The notes below the pieces were generated by a model. The model worked only from the letters and a program-made list of their open reading frames with translations, was not told the DNA's origin and did no database searches. Source: Planctomycetota bacterium (lineage in GTDB: Bacteria; Planctomycetota; Phycisphaerae; UBA1845; Fen-1342). From it: a stretch of 36,811 nt of DNA. Shown one piece after another: positions 24,521-33,953 of the stretch (its first letter is position 1; the number at the start of each line of letters is the position of its first letter). A program made the translations under genes and the position numbers. The stretch is taken from contig JAHJAR010000136.1 of assembly GCA_018814045.1 (NCBI GenBank), positions 1 through 36,811 of the forward strand. Reading direction: 5' to 3'.

Positions 24521-24537
24521 CCGCCGCGCCGCGGCTA
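24518..24537. terminator. Palindrome enclosing both stop codons of convergent genes
   Basis: TAGCCGC (24518-24524) and GCGGCTA (24531-24537) form a perfect seven-base stem with a six-base CG loop. The left arm starts with the nrnA stop TAG and the right arm ends with the complement of the peptidase stop TAG. Only 14 bases separate the two genes. It may serve as a compact bidirectional end signal, but it lacks T-runs. Confidence 0.45.
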
Positions 24538-26817
24538 CAGGTTGTTCCTGATGTAGTCCAGGCGCATATTCACGAAGTGCCGCCAGCCGTGGCCGAGCCC
24601 GTGGCGGTCGCGGGGGTAGATCATCAGATCGAACGTCTTGCCCGCCTGCTGCAACTCGTGGATGAACTGGAGCGTGCTCTGGAAGTGCACGTTGTCATCC
24701 AGCACCCCGTGCACGATCAGCAGCCGCCCGTGCAGGTTACCGGCCGCCCGGTTGACCGAAGTGCGGTCGTAACCCCCGGGGTTGTTTTGCGGCGTCTGCA
24801 TGTAGCGCTCGGTGTAGATGCTGTCGTAGTTGCGCCAATCCGACAGCGACGCTCCCGCCACTCCCATCCTGAACATCCTGCTGTGGGTCAGCGCGTATTG
24901 GACCATGAAGCCCCCGTAGCTGTATCCGTCCAGGCCAACGCGGTCGGTGTCCACGTAGTCGAGCTGGCCCAGCCAGCGGATGTGGTCTTCCAGATCAGCT
25001 ACTTCGCTGACACCCAGGCGGCGGTAAGCCTGCCAGGCCGAGATGTCCCCCTGTCCGCTGGCCGACCGCGGATCGCAGACGTAGACGATGTACCCCTCCT
25101 GCGCGAGCATGTGTTGCACCATCAACCCGCGCCCGCCCCAACGGTTGTGCACCGACGGGGCGTGCGGACCGGCGTAGGTCTCCATGAAGACGGGATACTT
25201 GCGCCCCGCTTCCAGCTCCGGCGGCCGGATAAGCAGCGCATTCATCACGTAGCCGTCACGCGCGGGGATGCGCACGAACTCCGGCGTCGCCAGCCGGTAG
25301 TCGGCCAGGGCGGGCACCTCGTTCTCGCTGATCTCACGAACCAGCGCGCCGTCGCTGCCGCGCAGGTGGACCTTCGTCGGTGTCGTGATGTTGCTGAACG
25401 TATCGATGAAGAAACGAAATGTGGGGTCGAAGTCGGTACTGTGACTGAAGCCCGGTGTCGTCAGCCGCTCGGTGGGGCCGCCGGCGAGCTTAACGCGATA
25501 CGCGTGGCTTTCGATGGGCGTGTCGCGCGTGCCCGAAAAATAGACGCAACCGGTCTGCGGATCGTGTCCGTGCAGGCTGCGCACTTCCCACGCGCCGCCG
25601 GTGACGCGCCGAATGAGCTGTCCGTCGCGGGCGTAGTGATAGATGTGCCGCCAGCCGTCGCGCGCGCTCAGCCACAGAAACGAGCCGTCGTCGAGCCAGT
25701 GCGGTTGACCGAAGAAGTCGACCCAGGCCGGCGATGTCTCGCGCAGCAGTCGCCGCGAGCGGCCGGTAGTCGGGTTGGCTTCGTTCAGATCGAGCCAGCG
25801 TGCCTCGCGGTCCTGAACCTGGTAGATGAGCTGGCCGTCGGGGGCCCAGCCCACACGAACGACGAGGAAATCGATGTCTGCGTACGGGGCGAGATCGACC
25901 CAGACGGTATCGCCACCGGTGGGGCGGACAACGCCCAGGCGCACGGTCGGGTTGGGGTCGCCCGCTTTGGGATAGCGGGCTTGCTCGGGTTCGGGGTGGA
26001 GTTGGGTCTGGTCGACGATGGTGTAGAGCGGGACCTGTGATTCGTCGAGCTGGAGATAGGCCACAAAGGCATCATCGTCGCGCCACCAGTGGGCGTTCCA
26101 GTCACCGCGGCCATAGACCTCTTCCTGGTAAACCCAGTCGAGCACGCCGTTCAGCAGCGTGTCACTGCCGTCGCCCGTGAGTTGGTGTTGCGTGCCGGAT
26201 GCCGCGTCGATCGTGTACAAGTTGTTCTCGCGGACGAAGCCGACGAAGCCGGCCCGGGGGCTGAGCGCCACTGCGCGGCGTTGCGTACGGACCGCGCTCA
26301 GCCGGGTAAGCTCCGCCTCGGCATAGCGATACAGGTAGAGCCGGTTGCGGTGCTGGATGAGGACGGCCGTGCGCTCGCGGTTGTGCGTTCCCGGCCGATT
26401 GGCAAAGCGCTCGGCCGAGCGTTTGTTGAAATCGCCGCTTTGTTCGAGCGCCTGCTGGAGCCGCTCGTGATCGTACGCCGGTTCCGACTCGTCCGTAAGC
26501 GCGTCGACGCGTTGCAGGGTGTTACCACGGCGATGCAGGAAATGCTGTCCATCGGGCAGCCAGGACATGCCGCGCGCGTAAGAGCCGTCGAAGTCAACTG
26601 ACCCGGGACCGTGGATCGCCTCGAAGCTCAACAGCGCCTGGCCGGCTGCGGATTGCGGAGCCGATGCGGTGGCCGGTGGCTCATCCTGGGCAACGGCAGG
26701 CAGTGCGAAGCAGATCGCGGCCAGGAGGGCGGCGGCCCATCTCCGACGGCTGTCACGTTTAGCAGCCGGTTCGATCGGGACAGGCGGATTCAATGCGTTT
26801 TTGTCACGTGTGGGCAT
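24535..26817 (-). CDS. Secreted dipeptidyl peptidase IV-like serine peptidase (S9B)
   Basis: An exported prolyl-oligopeptidase-type enzyme that removes N-terminal dipeptides or small peptides. The 760-residue protein has a signal peptide after a charged lead (hydrophobic core WAAALLAAICFALPAVA, cleavage near AVAQD), an N-terminal beta-propeller (DPPIV_N type, about 60-530) and a C-terminal alpha/beta-hydrolase domain. The catalytic triad is visible: Ser633 in GLDGYSYGGF, Asp707 or 708 in HGVLDDNVHFQ, His739 in RDRHGLGHG. The ATG at 26817 has GGAAAG five bases upstream; the frame stays open to 26919 without family-like sequence. It follows glnS with a 201-base gap, so it likely has its own promoter. 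Confidence 0.93.
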   Translation of the reverse strand: MPTRDKNALNPPVPIEPAAKRDSRRRWAAALLAAICFALPAVAQDEPPATASAPQSAAGQALLSFEAIHGPGSVDFDGSYARGMSWLPDGQHFLHRRGNTLQRVDALTDESEPAYDHERLQQALEQSGDFNKRSAERFANRPGTHNRERTAVLIQHRNRLYLYRYAEAELTRLSAVRTQRRAVALSPRAGFVGFVRENNLYTIDAASGTQHQLTGDGSDTLLNGVLDWVYQEEVYGRGDWNAHWWRDDDAFVAYLQLDESQVPLYTIVDQTQLHPEPEQARYPKAGDPNPTVRLGVVRPTGGDTVWVDLAPYADIDFLVVRVGWAPDGQLIYQVQDREARWLDLNEANPTTGRSRRLLRETSPAWVDFFGQPHWLDDGSFLWLSARDGWRHIYHYARDGQLIRRVTGGAWEVRSLHGHDPQTGCVYFSGTRDTPIESHAYRVKLAGGPTERLTTPGFSHSTDFDPTFRFFIDTFSNITTPTKVHLRGSDGALVREISENEVPALADYRLATPEFVRIPARDGYVMNALLIRPPELEAGRKYPVFMETYAGPHAPSVHNRWGGRGLMVQHMLAQEGYIVYVCDPRSASGQGDISAWQAYRRLGVSEVADLEDHIRWLGQLDYVDTDRVGLDGYSYGGFMVQYALTHSRMFRMGVAGASLSDWRNYDSIYTERYMQTPQNNPGGYDRTSVNRAAGNLHGRLLIVHGVLDDNVHFQSTLQFIHELQQAGKTFDLMIYPRDRHGLGHGWRHFVNMRLDYIRNNL

Positions 26818-26893
26818 AGTCACTTTCCATCGCTGACCGGGGGCAGGCCTCCGTGGTGTCTCCTCTTCGAGCACCGATCGCAACTGCTTGTGT

Positions 26894-26914
26894 GCACGGG
26901 CTATTAGCCCGTGC
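26894..26914. repeat. Inverted repeat, 9-bp stem, extragenic
   Basis: GCACGGGCT (26894-26902) and AGCCCGTGC (26906-26914) pair perfectly around ATT, flanked by TGT and CACA that extend the symmetry with one mismatch. It lies between the end of glnS and the peptidase start. It could be a terminator-like hairpin for glnS or a dispersed REP-like element. Confidence 0.6.
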
Positions 26915-27018
26915 CACACTCGTCTTGCTGGGCGCCTTGGTAGAAGGTAGCCCGAGCGGTCAAGAGAATCCCGTGCGCGCCGCGGCCAGCTTTCAAAGCC
27001 GGGGAGCTTTCGTCTGGC

Positions 27019-28749
27019 CTAATCCTTCTGTTCCTGTTTCTGGATCTTCGCCCATGTATCGCGCAGCGTCACCGTGCGGTTGAAAACGAGCGCCGCGGGC
27101 GTTAAATCGCGGTTGTCGACGCAGAAGTAGCCCAGCCGCTCGAACTGCACGCGCTGGATGCCATCGGTCCACGATGGGCCGCCGGGGGTGGCCCAATTCG
27201 GCTCGATCCAGCAGCGCTCGAGCACCTCGAGCGAACCCGGGTTGAGGTTTGCCCTGAAATCCTGCCCCTCCGGGACATCGTCCGGATCGGCCTTCGTGAA
27301 CAAATGGTCGTATAGCCGCACTTCGGCTGGCAAGGCGTGGGTCGCGGAGAGCCAATGCAGCGTGGCCTTGACTTTGCGGCCGTCGGGGGCGTCCCCGCCG
27401 CGCGTCGCCGGGTCGTAGGTGCAGTGCAACTCGATGACTTCGCCCGTCTGTTCGTCCTTTACGACCTCGACGCACCTGATGAAATACGCGTAGCGCAGGC
27501 GCACTTCGCGCCCGGGGGCCAGGCGGAAGAACTTACGGGGCGGGTCTTCCATGAAGTCGTCACGCTCGATGTACAGCACGCGTGAAAAGGGCACCTTGCG
27601 CGTGCCGGCGCTGGGATCCTCTGGATTGTTGACGGCGTCGAGCTCTTCGACCTGGTCCTCCGGGTAGTTGTCGATCACGACCCGCAGCGGCCGTAACACC
27701 GCCATCACGCGCGGGGCGCGCTTGTTGAGATCTTCCCGCAGGCAGTGCTCGAGCAGGGCGATGTCAATCACGCTGTCGTTCTTGGCGACGCCGATGCGGT
27801 CGCAGAAGTTGCGGATGGCCTCGGGCGTATACCCGCGGCGGCGCAGGCCGCTGACGGTGGGCATGCGTGGGTCATCCCAGCCGCTGACGTGCCCCTCCTT
27901 GACCAGTGTCAGCAGCTTGCGTTTGCTCATCACCGTGTAGTTGAGGTTCAGCCGGGCGAACTCGATCTGCTGCGGGTGCGCGATTGGTTCCGGTCGCCCC
28001 TCGTTGATCGCCCTGATGAACCAGTCGTACAGCGGGCGGTGGTTCTCGAACTCGAGCGTGCAGATCGAGTGCGTGATGCCCTCGATCGAGTCCTCCAAGC
28101 CGTGGGCCCAGTCGTACATCGGGTAGATGCACCACTTGTCGCCGGCGTGCGGGTGCGGGGCATGCAGGATGCGGTACATGACCGGGTCGCGCATGTTCAG
28201 GTTGGGGTGGGCCATATCGATGTTGGCCCGCAGTGTGCGCGAGCCGTCGGGAAACTCACCCCCGCGCATGCGCTCGAACAGGTCGAGGTTCTCCTCCACG
28301 CCGCGTTCGCGGAAGGGGCTGTCCCGGCCGGGTTTGGTGAGCGTACCGCGGTATTCCCGGGTCTGCTCGGCGTTCAGGTCACAGACGTACGCCTTGCTCT
28401 TTTTGACCAGGTCGAGCGCCCATTCGTACATCTGCTCGAAGTAGTCCGAGCTGTAGAGCAGGCGGTCCTGCCAGTCAAAGCCGAGCCAGTGCACATCCGC
28501 GACGATCGAGTCGATGTACTCCTGCTCCTCTTTGATTGGGTTCGTGTCGTCGAAACGCAGGTTGCACTTGCCGGCATAGTCCGCGGCGATGCCGAAGTTC
28601 AGGCAGATGCTCTTGGCGTGCCCGATGTGCAAATAGCCGTTCGGCTCGGGCGGGAAACGCGTCTGCACGCGCCCCCCCCACTTCCCGCTACGGTTGTCCT
28701 CGTCGATGATGTCGCGGATGAAGTCGGAACGGGTCGCAGAGTCACTCAT
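27019..28749 (-). CDS. glnS: Glutaminyl-tRNA synthetase
   Basis: Charges tRNA-Gln with glutamine (class I aminoacyl-tRNA synthetase). The 576-residue protein has the HIGH motif at 41-44 ([15 protein letters not shown]), the KMSKS-loop variant VMSKR at 273-277, and the discriminating FARLNLNY stretch just before it. The C-terminal half has the double beta-barrel anticodon-binding domain ([29 protein letters not shown]). Length is near E. coli GlnS (554). The ATG at 28749 has GAGG about eight bases upstream; an in-frame extension to 28827 is not conserved-looking. Many bacteria lack GlnRS and use GatCAB instead, so direct charging is a lineage trait. A separate gltX lies 1.1 kb away. Confidence 0.96.
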   Translation of the reverse strand: MSDSATRSDFIRDIIDEDNRSGKWGGRVQTRFPPEPNGYLHIGHAKSICLNFGIAADYAGKCNLRFDDTNPIKEEQEYIDSIVADVHWLGFDWQDRLLYSSDYFEQMYEWALDLVKKSKAYVCDLNAEQTREYRGTLTKPGRDSPFRERGVEENLDLFERMRGGEFPDGSRTLRANIDMAHPNLNMRDPVMYRILHAPHPHAGDKWCIYPMYDWAHGLEDSIEGITHSICTLEFENHRPLYDWFIRAINEGRPEPIAHPQQIEFARLNLNYTVMSKRKLLTLVKEGHVSGWDDPRMPTVSGLRRRGYTPEAIRNFCDRIGVAKNDSVIDIALLEHCLREDLNKRAPRVMAVLRPLRVVIDNYPEDQVEELDAVNNPEDPSAGTRKVPFSRVLYIERDDFMEDPPRKFFRLAPGREVRLRYAYFIRCVEVVKDEQTGEVIELHCTYDPATRGGDAPDGRKVKATLHWLSATHALPAEVRLYDHLFTKADPDDVPEGQDFRANLNPGSLEVLERCWIEPNWATPGGPSWTDGIQRVQFERLGYFCVDNRDLTPAALVFNRTVTLRDTWAKIQKQEQKD

Positions 28750-28994
28750 TCGGTTACCTCGGTGCATTCGAACACGACAAACCGGCACTTGTGGCAGCGG
28801 CGCGGACATCTCTCGTGACCCGGACATTCCGCTTGGTGTCCTCAGGTCGTGTCACCACAGCCAGCCCGATGATACCCCGGCCCTGGCGCCGCGTGTAGGG
28901 CCGACCACTTTCCATCGACACGCTGACCGCGTAACGTGTTCAGTATTCATCGTGCGATCGAAATCGCCAAACACCTTCGCGAACAGAGAATGCC

Positions 28995-29744
28995 GTGGCC
29001 GAACTGCTCACTCTCGAGAGTCTCGTGGCGCTGCTGACGTTGGCGGCCCTGGAGATCGTTCTGGGGATCGACAACATCGTTTTCATCGCCATCGTGACCG
29101 GGCGGCTCGAGCCACGGGTCCAGCCGCGCGCCCGGCGGCTGGGCTTGCTGGCGGCGATGTGCGCGCGCATCGCCCTGCTGTTCTGTATCACGTGGATCAT
29201 GCGGCTGGACAAAGACCTGTTCGCGGTCCTGGGGCAGGGCATCTCGGGGAAGGACCTGATCCTCGCCGCTGGCGGCCTCTTCCTGCTCGCCAAAGCAACG
29301 TATGAGATCCACCACAAGCTCGAGGTGCCGCGGGAATCGCACCAGAAAGCCCGCCCGGCGGCGGCCTCGTTTACCGCGGCGATCGGGCAGATCATGATGA
29401 TCGACGTGATCTTCTCGCTGGATTCGGTCATCACCGCGGTCGGCATGACCGAAGGCATGGGGAGCGACGGCGTGCGCCTGACCATCATGATTACCGCGAT
29501 CGTCGTCGCCGTGGGCGTGATGCTGGCGTTCGCCGAGCCGGTCAGCGCTTTCATCGAGCGGCACCCGACGATGAAGATGCTCGCGCTGGCGTTTCTGCTG
29601 CTGATCGGCGTGATGCTGGTGGCCGAGGCCTTCGACCAACACGTCAAGCGCGGCTACATCTATTTCGCGATGGCGTTCTCGCTCGGTGTCGAGATGCTGA
29701 ATATCCGCGCCCGGAAAGCGGCCCGCGTGACGGCGGGTAAGTGA
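28995..29744 (+). CDS. TerC-family integral membrane protein
   Basis: A 249-residue inner-membrane protein of the TerC/Alx family, whose studied members export manganese or calcium or act in tellurite resistance. It has about seven transmembrane helices and the family signatures LEIVLGIDNIVFIAIV near residue 16 and MMIDVIFSLDSVITAVGM near residue 133. These hold the acidic residues thought to bind metal. The start is a GTG at 28995 that directly precedes the first helix; the ribosome binding site is poor (AGAGAA). It is divergent from glnS, with a 245-base spacer in which I see no distinct element. It is followed by gltX on the same strand. Confidence 0.9.
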   Translation: MAELLTLESLVALLTLAALEIVLGIDNIVFIAIVTGRLEPRVQPRARRLGLLAAMCARIALLFCITWIMRLDKDLFAVLGQGISGKDLILAAGGLFLLAKATYEIHHKLEVPRESHQKARPAAASFTAAIGQIMMIDVIFSLDSVITAVGMTEGMGSDGVRLTIMITAIVVAVGVMLAFAEPVSAFIERHPTMKMLALAFLLLIGVMLVAEAFDQHVKRGYIYFAMAFSLGVEMLNIRARKAARVTAGK

Positions 29745-29897
29745 GTCGGCAGCCAGCCGTGGAAGGGCGACCCGCAGCAGCCGGGGGCGCCAGGCCAATG
29801 GCTGTCCTCGGCCGGCAAAAACGCTAAACTCCCTGTGACGCGCGGTATCTGCGTCGCGTCGATGATCGCCGCACGCGCCTGGAAGCTCTGAGACAGC

Positions 29898-31550
29898 ATG
29901 ACCGACATTGTCCGTACCCGCTTCGCCCCGTCGCCCACTGGCTACCTCCACATCGGCGGTGCCCGGACGGCCTTGTTCAACTACCTGCTCGCCCGCCACG
30001 CTGGTGGCAAGTTCATCGTGCGGATCGAAGACACCGACCAGACGCGCAACATCGCCGGCGCCGAGCAGAAGCTGCTCGCCGACCTGCGCTGGCTCGGGCT
30101 GCAATGGGACGAGGGCCCCGACGTCGGCGGCGATGCCGGCCCGTACCATCAGAGTGAGCGCCGCCAGAGCTACGACGAGCACGCCCGCCGGCTGCTCGAA
30201 AGCGGCCAGGCCTACTACGCCCTGGAAACCGCCGCGGAACTCGACGCCATGCGCAGGGCCGCCCAGCAGCGCGGTGAGCGCGGCTTCCGCTACCCGCGGC
30301 CCAAGCAATTCCCATCGGAAGCCGAAGCACAGAGGGCGCGCGACGAAGGCCGGCCCGTCGTAGTCCGGTTCAAAATGCCGGAGCGAGATTTCGTCATCAC
30401 GGACCAGATCCTCGGCGACGTGCGGGTGGCCGCCACCGAGCTCAGCGACTTTGTGATCGTCAAGGGCGACGGCTGGCCGACGTACCACTTCGCCGTCGTG
30501 ATCGATGATGCCGCCATGCAGATCACGCACGTGCTGCGCGGGCAGGAGCACCTGCTCAACAGCGCGAACCACACGGCGTTGCAGGAGGCCTTCGGCTACG
30601 CAACGCCGGCGTATGCCCACCTGCCGATCATCCTGAACACCGACGGCTCGAAGATGAGCAAGCGCGAGAAGGACAAGGTCGTGCGTGATGCTGTCTCGGC
30701 TGCGTTGGCGTCGAAGACGATTGAGGAAGGGTGGATCCGCGAGCTTTCCGGCTGTGACGCCGACGAGTTTGCCGCGTGGCAAAAGAAGAAGACGCAACTC
30801 GAAGGTCCGGCCCTGGGGCGTTTGGCGCAGGAGCTGACCATCGCGCTACCCGAGATCGACATCCACGATTTCCGTGTCAGCGGCTACCTGCCCGATGTGA
30901 TCGTCAATTTCATCGCGTTGCTGGGCTGGTCCGCCGGCGACGATCGCGAGAAATACACGCTGGCCGGGCTTTGTCAGGCCTTCAGCGTCGAACGCGTCGG
31001 CAAGACCAACGCCCGGTTCGACCGCGACAAGTTGCTCAGCTTCAATACCGACGCGCTGGCCGCCGCCGGCGCTGACCGGAAGCTCACCGGCCTGCGCGAC
31101 TTTCTGAGCGTGAACCCGCCGGGGCCGCTCAGCGACCTGGACGACGCCATGTTGACGCGCCTGCTCGACATGAACCCCACGCTGCGCACGTTCCGGGACG
31201 TCGAGCAGAAAACCGCTGTCCTGTTTGCCCCGGACGAGGATGTCAGGTACGACCCGGCGTCCGTGAAGAAGGTGTTGCTGCGGGGTGATGAGGCAGGTCT
31301 GAGAGTATTACGCGAGATTGCGCCGGAACTGGAGCAACTCGGCGACTGGTCTCCCGCGGCCCTGGAGCGCGTGATCCGGGCGTTTGCCGAGGCCCGTGAC
31401 CTGGGACTGGGCAAAGTCGCCCAACCCCTGCGGGTCGCCGTCACGGGCACAACGGTTAGCCCGGCGATCTTCGACACGCTGGCCGTGCTGGGCCGGGCAC
31501 GCACCGTCGCCCGCATCCGACAGGCCCTGGCCCGACCCGAATCGCAATAG
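29898..31550 (+). CDS. gltX: Glutamyl-tRNA synthetase
   Basis: Charges tRNA-Glu with glutamate for protein synthesis and, through glutamyl-tRNA, for tetrapyrrole synthesis where that route is used. The 550-residue protein has SPTGYLHIGGARTALFNYL with the HIGH-equivalent HIGG at 18-21, and the class-defining DGSKMSKREKDK with KMSKR at 252-256. A helical anticodon-binding domain ends near LGRARTVARIRQAL. It is longer than E. coli GltX (471). The extra part is an insertion of about 70 residues just after KMSKR (WIRELSGCDADEFAAWQKKK and on), seen also in some other bacterial GluRS. The ATG at 29898 is right at the catalytic domain start. Confidence 0.95.
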   Translation: MTDIVRTRFAPSPTGYLHIGGARTALFNYLLARHAGGKFIVRIEDTDQTRNIAGAEQKLLADLRWLGLQWDEGPDVGGDAGPYHQSERRQSYDEHARRLLESGQAYYALETAAELDAMRRAAQQRGERGFRYPRPKQFPSEAEAQRARDEGRPVVVRFKMPERDFVITDQILGDVRVAATELSDFVIVKGDGWPTYHFAVVIDDAAMQITHVLRGQEHLLNSANHTALQEAFGYATPAYAHLPIILNTDGSKMSKREKDKVVRDAVSAALASKTIEEGWIRELSGCDADEFAAWQKKKTQLEGPALGRLAQELTIALPEIDIHDFRVSGYLPDVIVNFIALLGWSAGDDREKYTLAGLCQAFSVERVGKTNARFDRDKLLSFNTDALAAAGADRKLTGLRDFLSVNPPGPLSDLDDAMLTRLLDMNPTLRTFRDVEQKTAVLFAPDEDVRYDPASVKKVLLRGDEAGLRVLREIAPELEQLGDWSPAALERVIRAFAEARDLGLGKVAQPLRVAVTGTTVSPAIFDTLAVLGRARTVARIRQALARPESQ

Positions 31551-31563
31551 CGGGCGACAACCG

Positions 31564-31569
31564 TATAAT
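31564..31569 (+). promoter_or_regulatory. Candidate -10 box (TATAAT)
   Basis: A perfect TATAAT lies 13 bases after the gltX stop and 72 bases before the lipoprotein ATG at 31642, in an otherwise GC-rich spacer. No good -35 box stands at 16-18 bases upstream. It could drive the lipoprotein-acyP pair. Confidence 0.4.
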
Positions 31570-31641
31570 CGTGCGTACGCACCAGCCGCTGGCGGCGGGT
31601 AACCAGGGCCAGGCTGATTTCCGTAAAGGCAGGTCGTTCTG

Positions 31642-32028
31642 ATGCAAACTCGACGTCTCGGACATATTGGGCGGCTGTCGGCGGGAACGGCCGGGATCAT
31701 GCTGCTGCTGTCGCCGCTGAGCGGGTGCGGCGGAACCCTGGTCGGCCATTGGCATCTCGTGCAGTCGATCCCGAACCGTGACGTCTTTGCCGTCGACGAC
31801 GCCATTTTCAACCGGGATGGCAGCTTTAGCGCGACGACCACGGTCGAGGGCAAAACGCTGTTCGAGGTTGGGACCTACGATTTCAGCGGCTTCATGCTGA
31901 CGCTCCGCCCCCAGGCGGGCGGGCAACGCCGCTTCACCGCCACGCTCAAGATCAACACGCTGCAACTGAGCCACGCCGGCAACAAAGCGATTCTCAAGAA
32001 GGGTAAGCAAAAGGATGCTGAGCAATGA
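31642..32028 (+). CDS. Small lipoprotein of unknown function
   Basis: A 128-residue protein with a lipoprotein signal (hydrophobic GIMLLLSPLSGC; lipobox LSGC, lipidated Cys near residue 29), so it is likely anchored in a membrane facing the periplasm. The mature part looks like a small beta-barrel: GHWHLVQSIPN, FNRDGSFSATTTVEGKT, FEVGTYDFSGFMLTL. This pattern resembles lipocalin-like domains, but the similarity is only at the level of strand pattern. The stop overlaps the acylphosphatase ATG (ATGA), giving a coupled pair. Confidence 0.72.
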   Translation: MQTRRLGHIGRLSAGTAGIMLLLSPLSGCGGTLVGHWHLVQSIPNRDVFAVDDAIFNRDGSFSATTTVEGKTLFEVGTYDFSGFMLTLRPQAGGQRRFTATLKINTLQLSHAGNKAILKKGKQKDAEQ

Positions 32029-32318
32029 CGGCCCCTGGAGCTTCCGCACCGGTTCGTCGCAACGTGGTCTACGCCGGGCGGGTGCAGGGCGTGTTCTTCC
32101 GCGCCACGGCGCGCGACCTGGCGCAACGCTTCGCCGTCACCGGCTACGTGCGCAACCTGCCGAACGGGACCGTCGAAATGGAGGTCGAGGGACTTCCCGA
32201 CCAGGTTGACGGTTTGCTCGGCGCGGTCGCCCAGCACTTCCGCCACAACATCACCAACGTCACCAGCGCCGACCGCCCCACGCGCGGCGACGAGGCGTCG
32301 TTCCAGATCACCTACTAA
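32025..32318 (+). CDS. acyP: Acylphosphatase
   Basis: A small cytoplasmic enzyme that hydrolyses acyl phosphates such as carbamoyl phosphate and 1,3-bisphosphoglycerate. The 97-residue protein shows the family signature GRVQGVFFRATARDLA (the catalytic Arg is in VFFR), then GYVRNLPNGTVEMEVEG with the catalytic Asn. The C-terminus FQITY also matches. Length is typical (about 90-100). It overlaps the lipoprotein gene by four bases, and the 192 bases to the convergent subtilase gene hold nothing I can recognise. Confidence 0.94.
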   Translation: MTAPGASAPVRRNVVYAGRVQGVFFRATARDLAQRFAVTGYVRNLPNGTVEMEVEGLPDQVDGLLGAVAQHFRHNITNVTSADRPTRGDEASFQITY

Positions 32319-32510
32319 TGCGGATACGCCACCTTCGCCAGCGTCCCGGGCACTGAGGCTGATGTCGACTACAGCAGCCGGACCGAAATCTGATGGGACG
32401 AGCAACATACCGTCCACCAGCACAACAACGCCGCTGAAGGCCCCGACAATCTGCCGCTCGTCTGCTGTTCAAACGCGCAATTGCCGGTTGCCGCCCGGCC
32501 TACTGAGCTG

Positions 32511-33953
32511 CTATTCAGTGAGCAGCATCTGAAAGACCGCAAAGTCGGCGAGGTCCACGTCTCCATCTCCGGTTATATCCGCACACCAGCAACCTGGGAG
32601 CGTCGGTGCGTCAGGGCCTGCGAGACATGGGGCAAACGCCGGCCAATCGTCCGTGTCGACACTGCCATCGCCATCGCAGTCGCCGCAAGGAGAAGCTCCC
32701 CAAACGGTGCCATACGAATCAACGCGCCCCCAGCCCCAGGTGCTGTCGTTCCCAGGCTCTCCAAGATCCACGCACCCGGAGAACAGACGCTGTTCGACTT
32801 GTTGGGGGGACAGGCAGGGGTTGGCGCTCCAAACGAGGCCCGCGATGCCGGCCGCCATCGGCGCGGATGCGCTCGTGCCACATCCGCTGAGGCCAAGGCC
32901 GCCGTTAATGTAGGTGCTCAAGATGTCGATGCCTGGAGCGTAGAGATCGACGGCGAGCCCGTACGCGGAGCAATACGTGCGGTTGTCGCTCGGATCGGTT
33001 CCGCCAACGACGATAACATCTTCCCAGTCAAACCAGGAGAGGTCTCGCCCGTCGTTGCCGGCTGCCCAGAACAACAGACCGCCCTGACTCTTGACGTACT
33101 CACCGGTCGTCTGCACGGGTTCATACTCAACCCCGGTTTGGCTGACGTTGACGCACTTGGCGCCATGCTCCACAGCCCAACGGGCGCCGTCCAGAACATT
33201 GTGCAGGTAGCCGCCGCCGGGGCTGTTATAGTAACGAATCGGCATGATGGAGAAGTTCCAACCCATGCCGACAACATGCGTACCGTTGTTGCCAATCGCA
33301 CCGGCCAAGCCGGACACAAAGGTCCCGTGCCCATCCACGTCGTCTACCTCGCCGCCGTTCTGCTGAGCTATGCGGTCCGCGGCGTTGTATCCTGGGACGA
33401 GTGCACCGGCGAGATCGGGGTGATCGAGTTCAACGCCGCTGTCGACGACGGCGATGATCACGCCTGGATCCCCCGTCGTGATGTCCCACGCAAGCGATGA
33501 TTGCACCCGTGTGTGATGCCATTGCTGCCAGTAGCCGCCGTCGTTTGGGATCGTTTCCGTGGGATGGCAGATCCAGTTCGGCACCGCATATTCATATTCG
33601 CCGGTGGTCATCAGTCGGGCGGCATAGCTGTTCTCGGTTTCGTTCGCCGGAAGGTCGACGATGTACTCGTCGGTCTGCGTAACATACTCGATGACGTGCT
33701 CATCGATGCGGGCTGTGGCCCGCTTACGAATCACCTCGATCTGTTCCGGGCCGAGACCACGTTGGCCAAGGGCCGCAGGCTGAAGCGGGCGGATGATCAT
33801 CTGTCCGGAGAACTCGAGCGATCCCGGACGCTCGACAAATCGCGGCGGCCCGAGGTCCGCAGCGTCGGCGCCGTGCGCTGACAGAAGGGTTGGGAAGAGG
33901 CCCAAGCTTCCAACCGTGATGCAGGCAAGGCAATAATTGATCCCGGTCTTCAT
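32511..33953 (-). CDS. Secreted subtilisin-like protease with dockerin-like C-terminus
   Basis: Exported S8 serine endopeptidase of 480 residues. It has a signal peptide (1-26), a pro-region (about 30-130) and a catalytic domain with Asp171 (AVVDSGVELDHPDL), His209 (GHGTFVSGLAG), oxyanion Asn300 (FWAAGND) and Ser361 (GTSASAPMAAG). All triad members are intact. After a Gly/Ser-rich end the protein closes with two Ca-binding type repeats, CGDCDGDGSVDTDDWPAF and DITGDGDVDLADFAVF (about 424-478). This dockerin-like tail is typical of planctomycete exported proteins and may anchor or sort them. The ATG at 33953 begins the signal peptide; an upstream in-frame start at 34004 would add 17 residues in front of it. 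Confidence 0.92.
   Translation of the reverse strand: MKTGINYCLACITVGSLGLFPTLLSAHGADAADLGPPRFVERPGSLEFSGQMIIRPLQPAALGQRGLGPEQIEVIRKRATARIDEHVIEYVTQTDEYIVDLPANETENSYAARLMTTGEYEYAVPNWICHPTETIPNDGGYWQQWHHTRVQSSLAWDITTGDPGVIIAVVDSGVELDHPDLAGALVPGYNAADRIAQQNGGEVDDVDGHGTFVSGLAGAIGNNGTHVVGMGWNFSIMPIRYYNSPGGGYLHNVLDGARWAVEHGAKCVNVSQTGVEYEPVQTTGEYVKSQGGLLFWAAGNDGRDLSWFDWEDVIVVGGTDPSDNRTYCSAYGLAVDLYAPGIDILSTYINGGLGLSGCGTSASAPMAAGIAGLVWSANPCLSPQQVEQRLFSGCVDLGEPGNDSTWGWGRVDSYGTVWGASPCGDCDGDGSVDTDDWPAFAPCLAGPDAPTLPGCWCADITGDGDVDLADFAVFQMLLTE

Noticed and set aside
24172-26040. 622-residue plus-strand open frame
   Set aside because: It overlaps the end of nrnA and runs antisense to the peptidase, whose catalytic motifs are clear; it shows no motif of its own.
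28947-30797. 616-residue minus-strand open frame
   Set aside because: Antisense to terC and gltX, both of which have full diagnostic motifs; its sequence is repetitive in Arg, Asp and Val as expected for a shadow.
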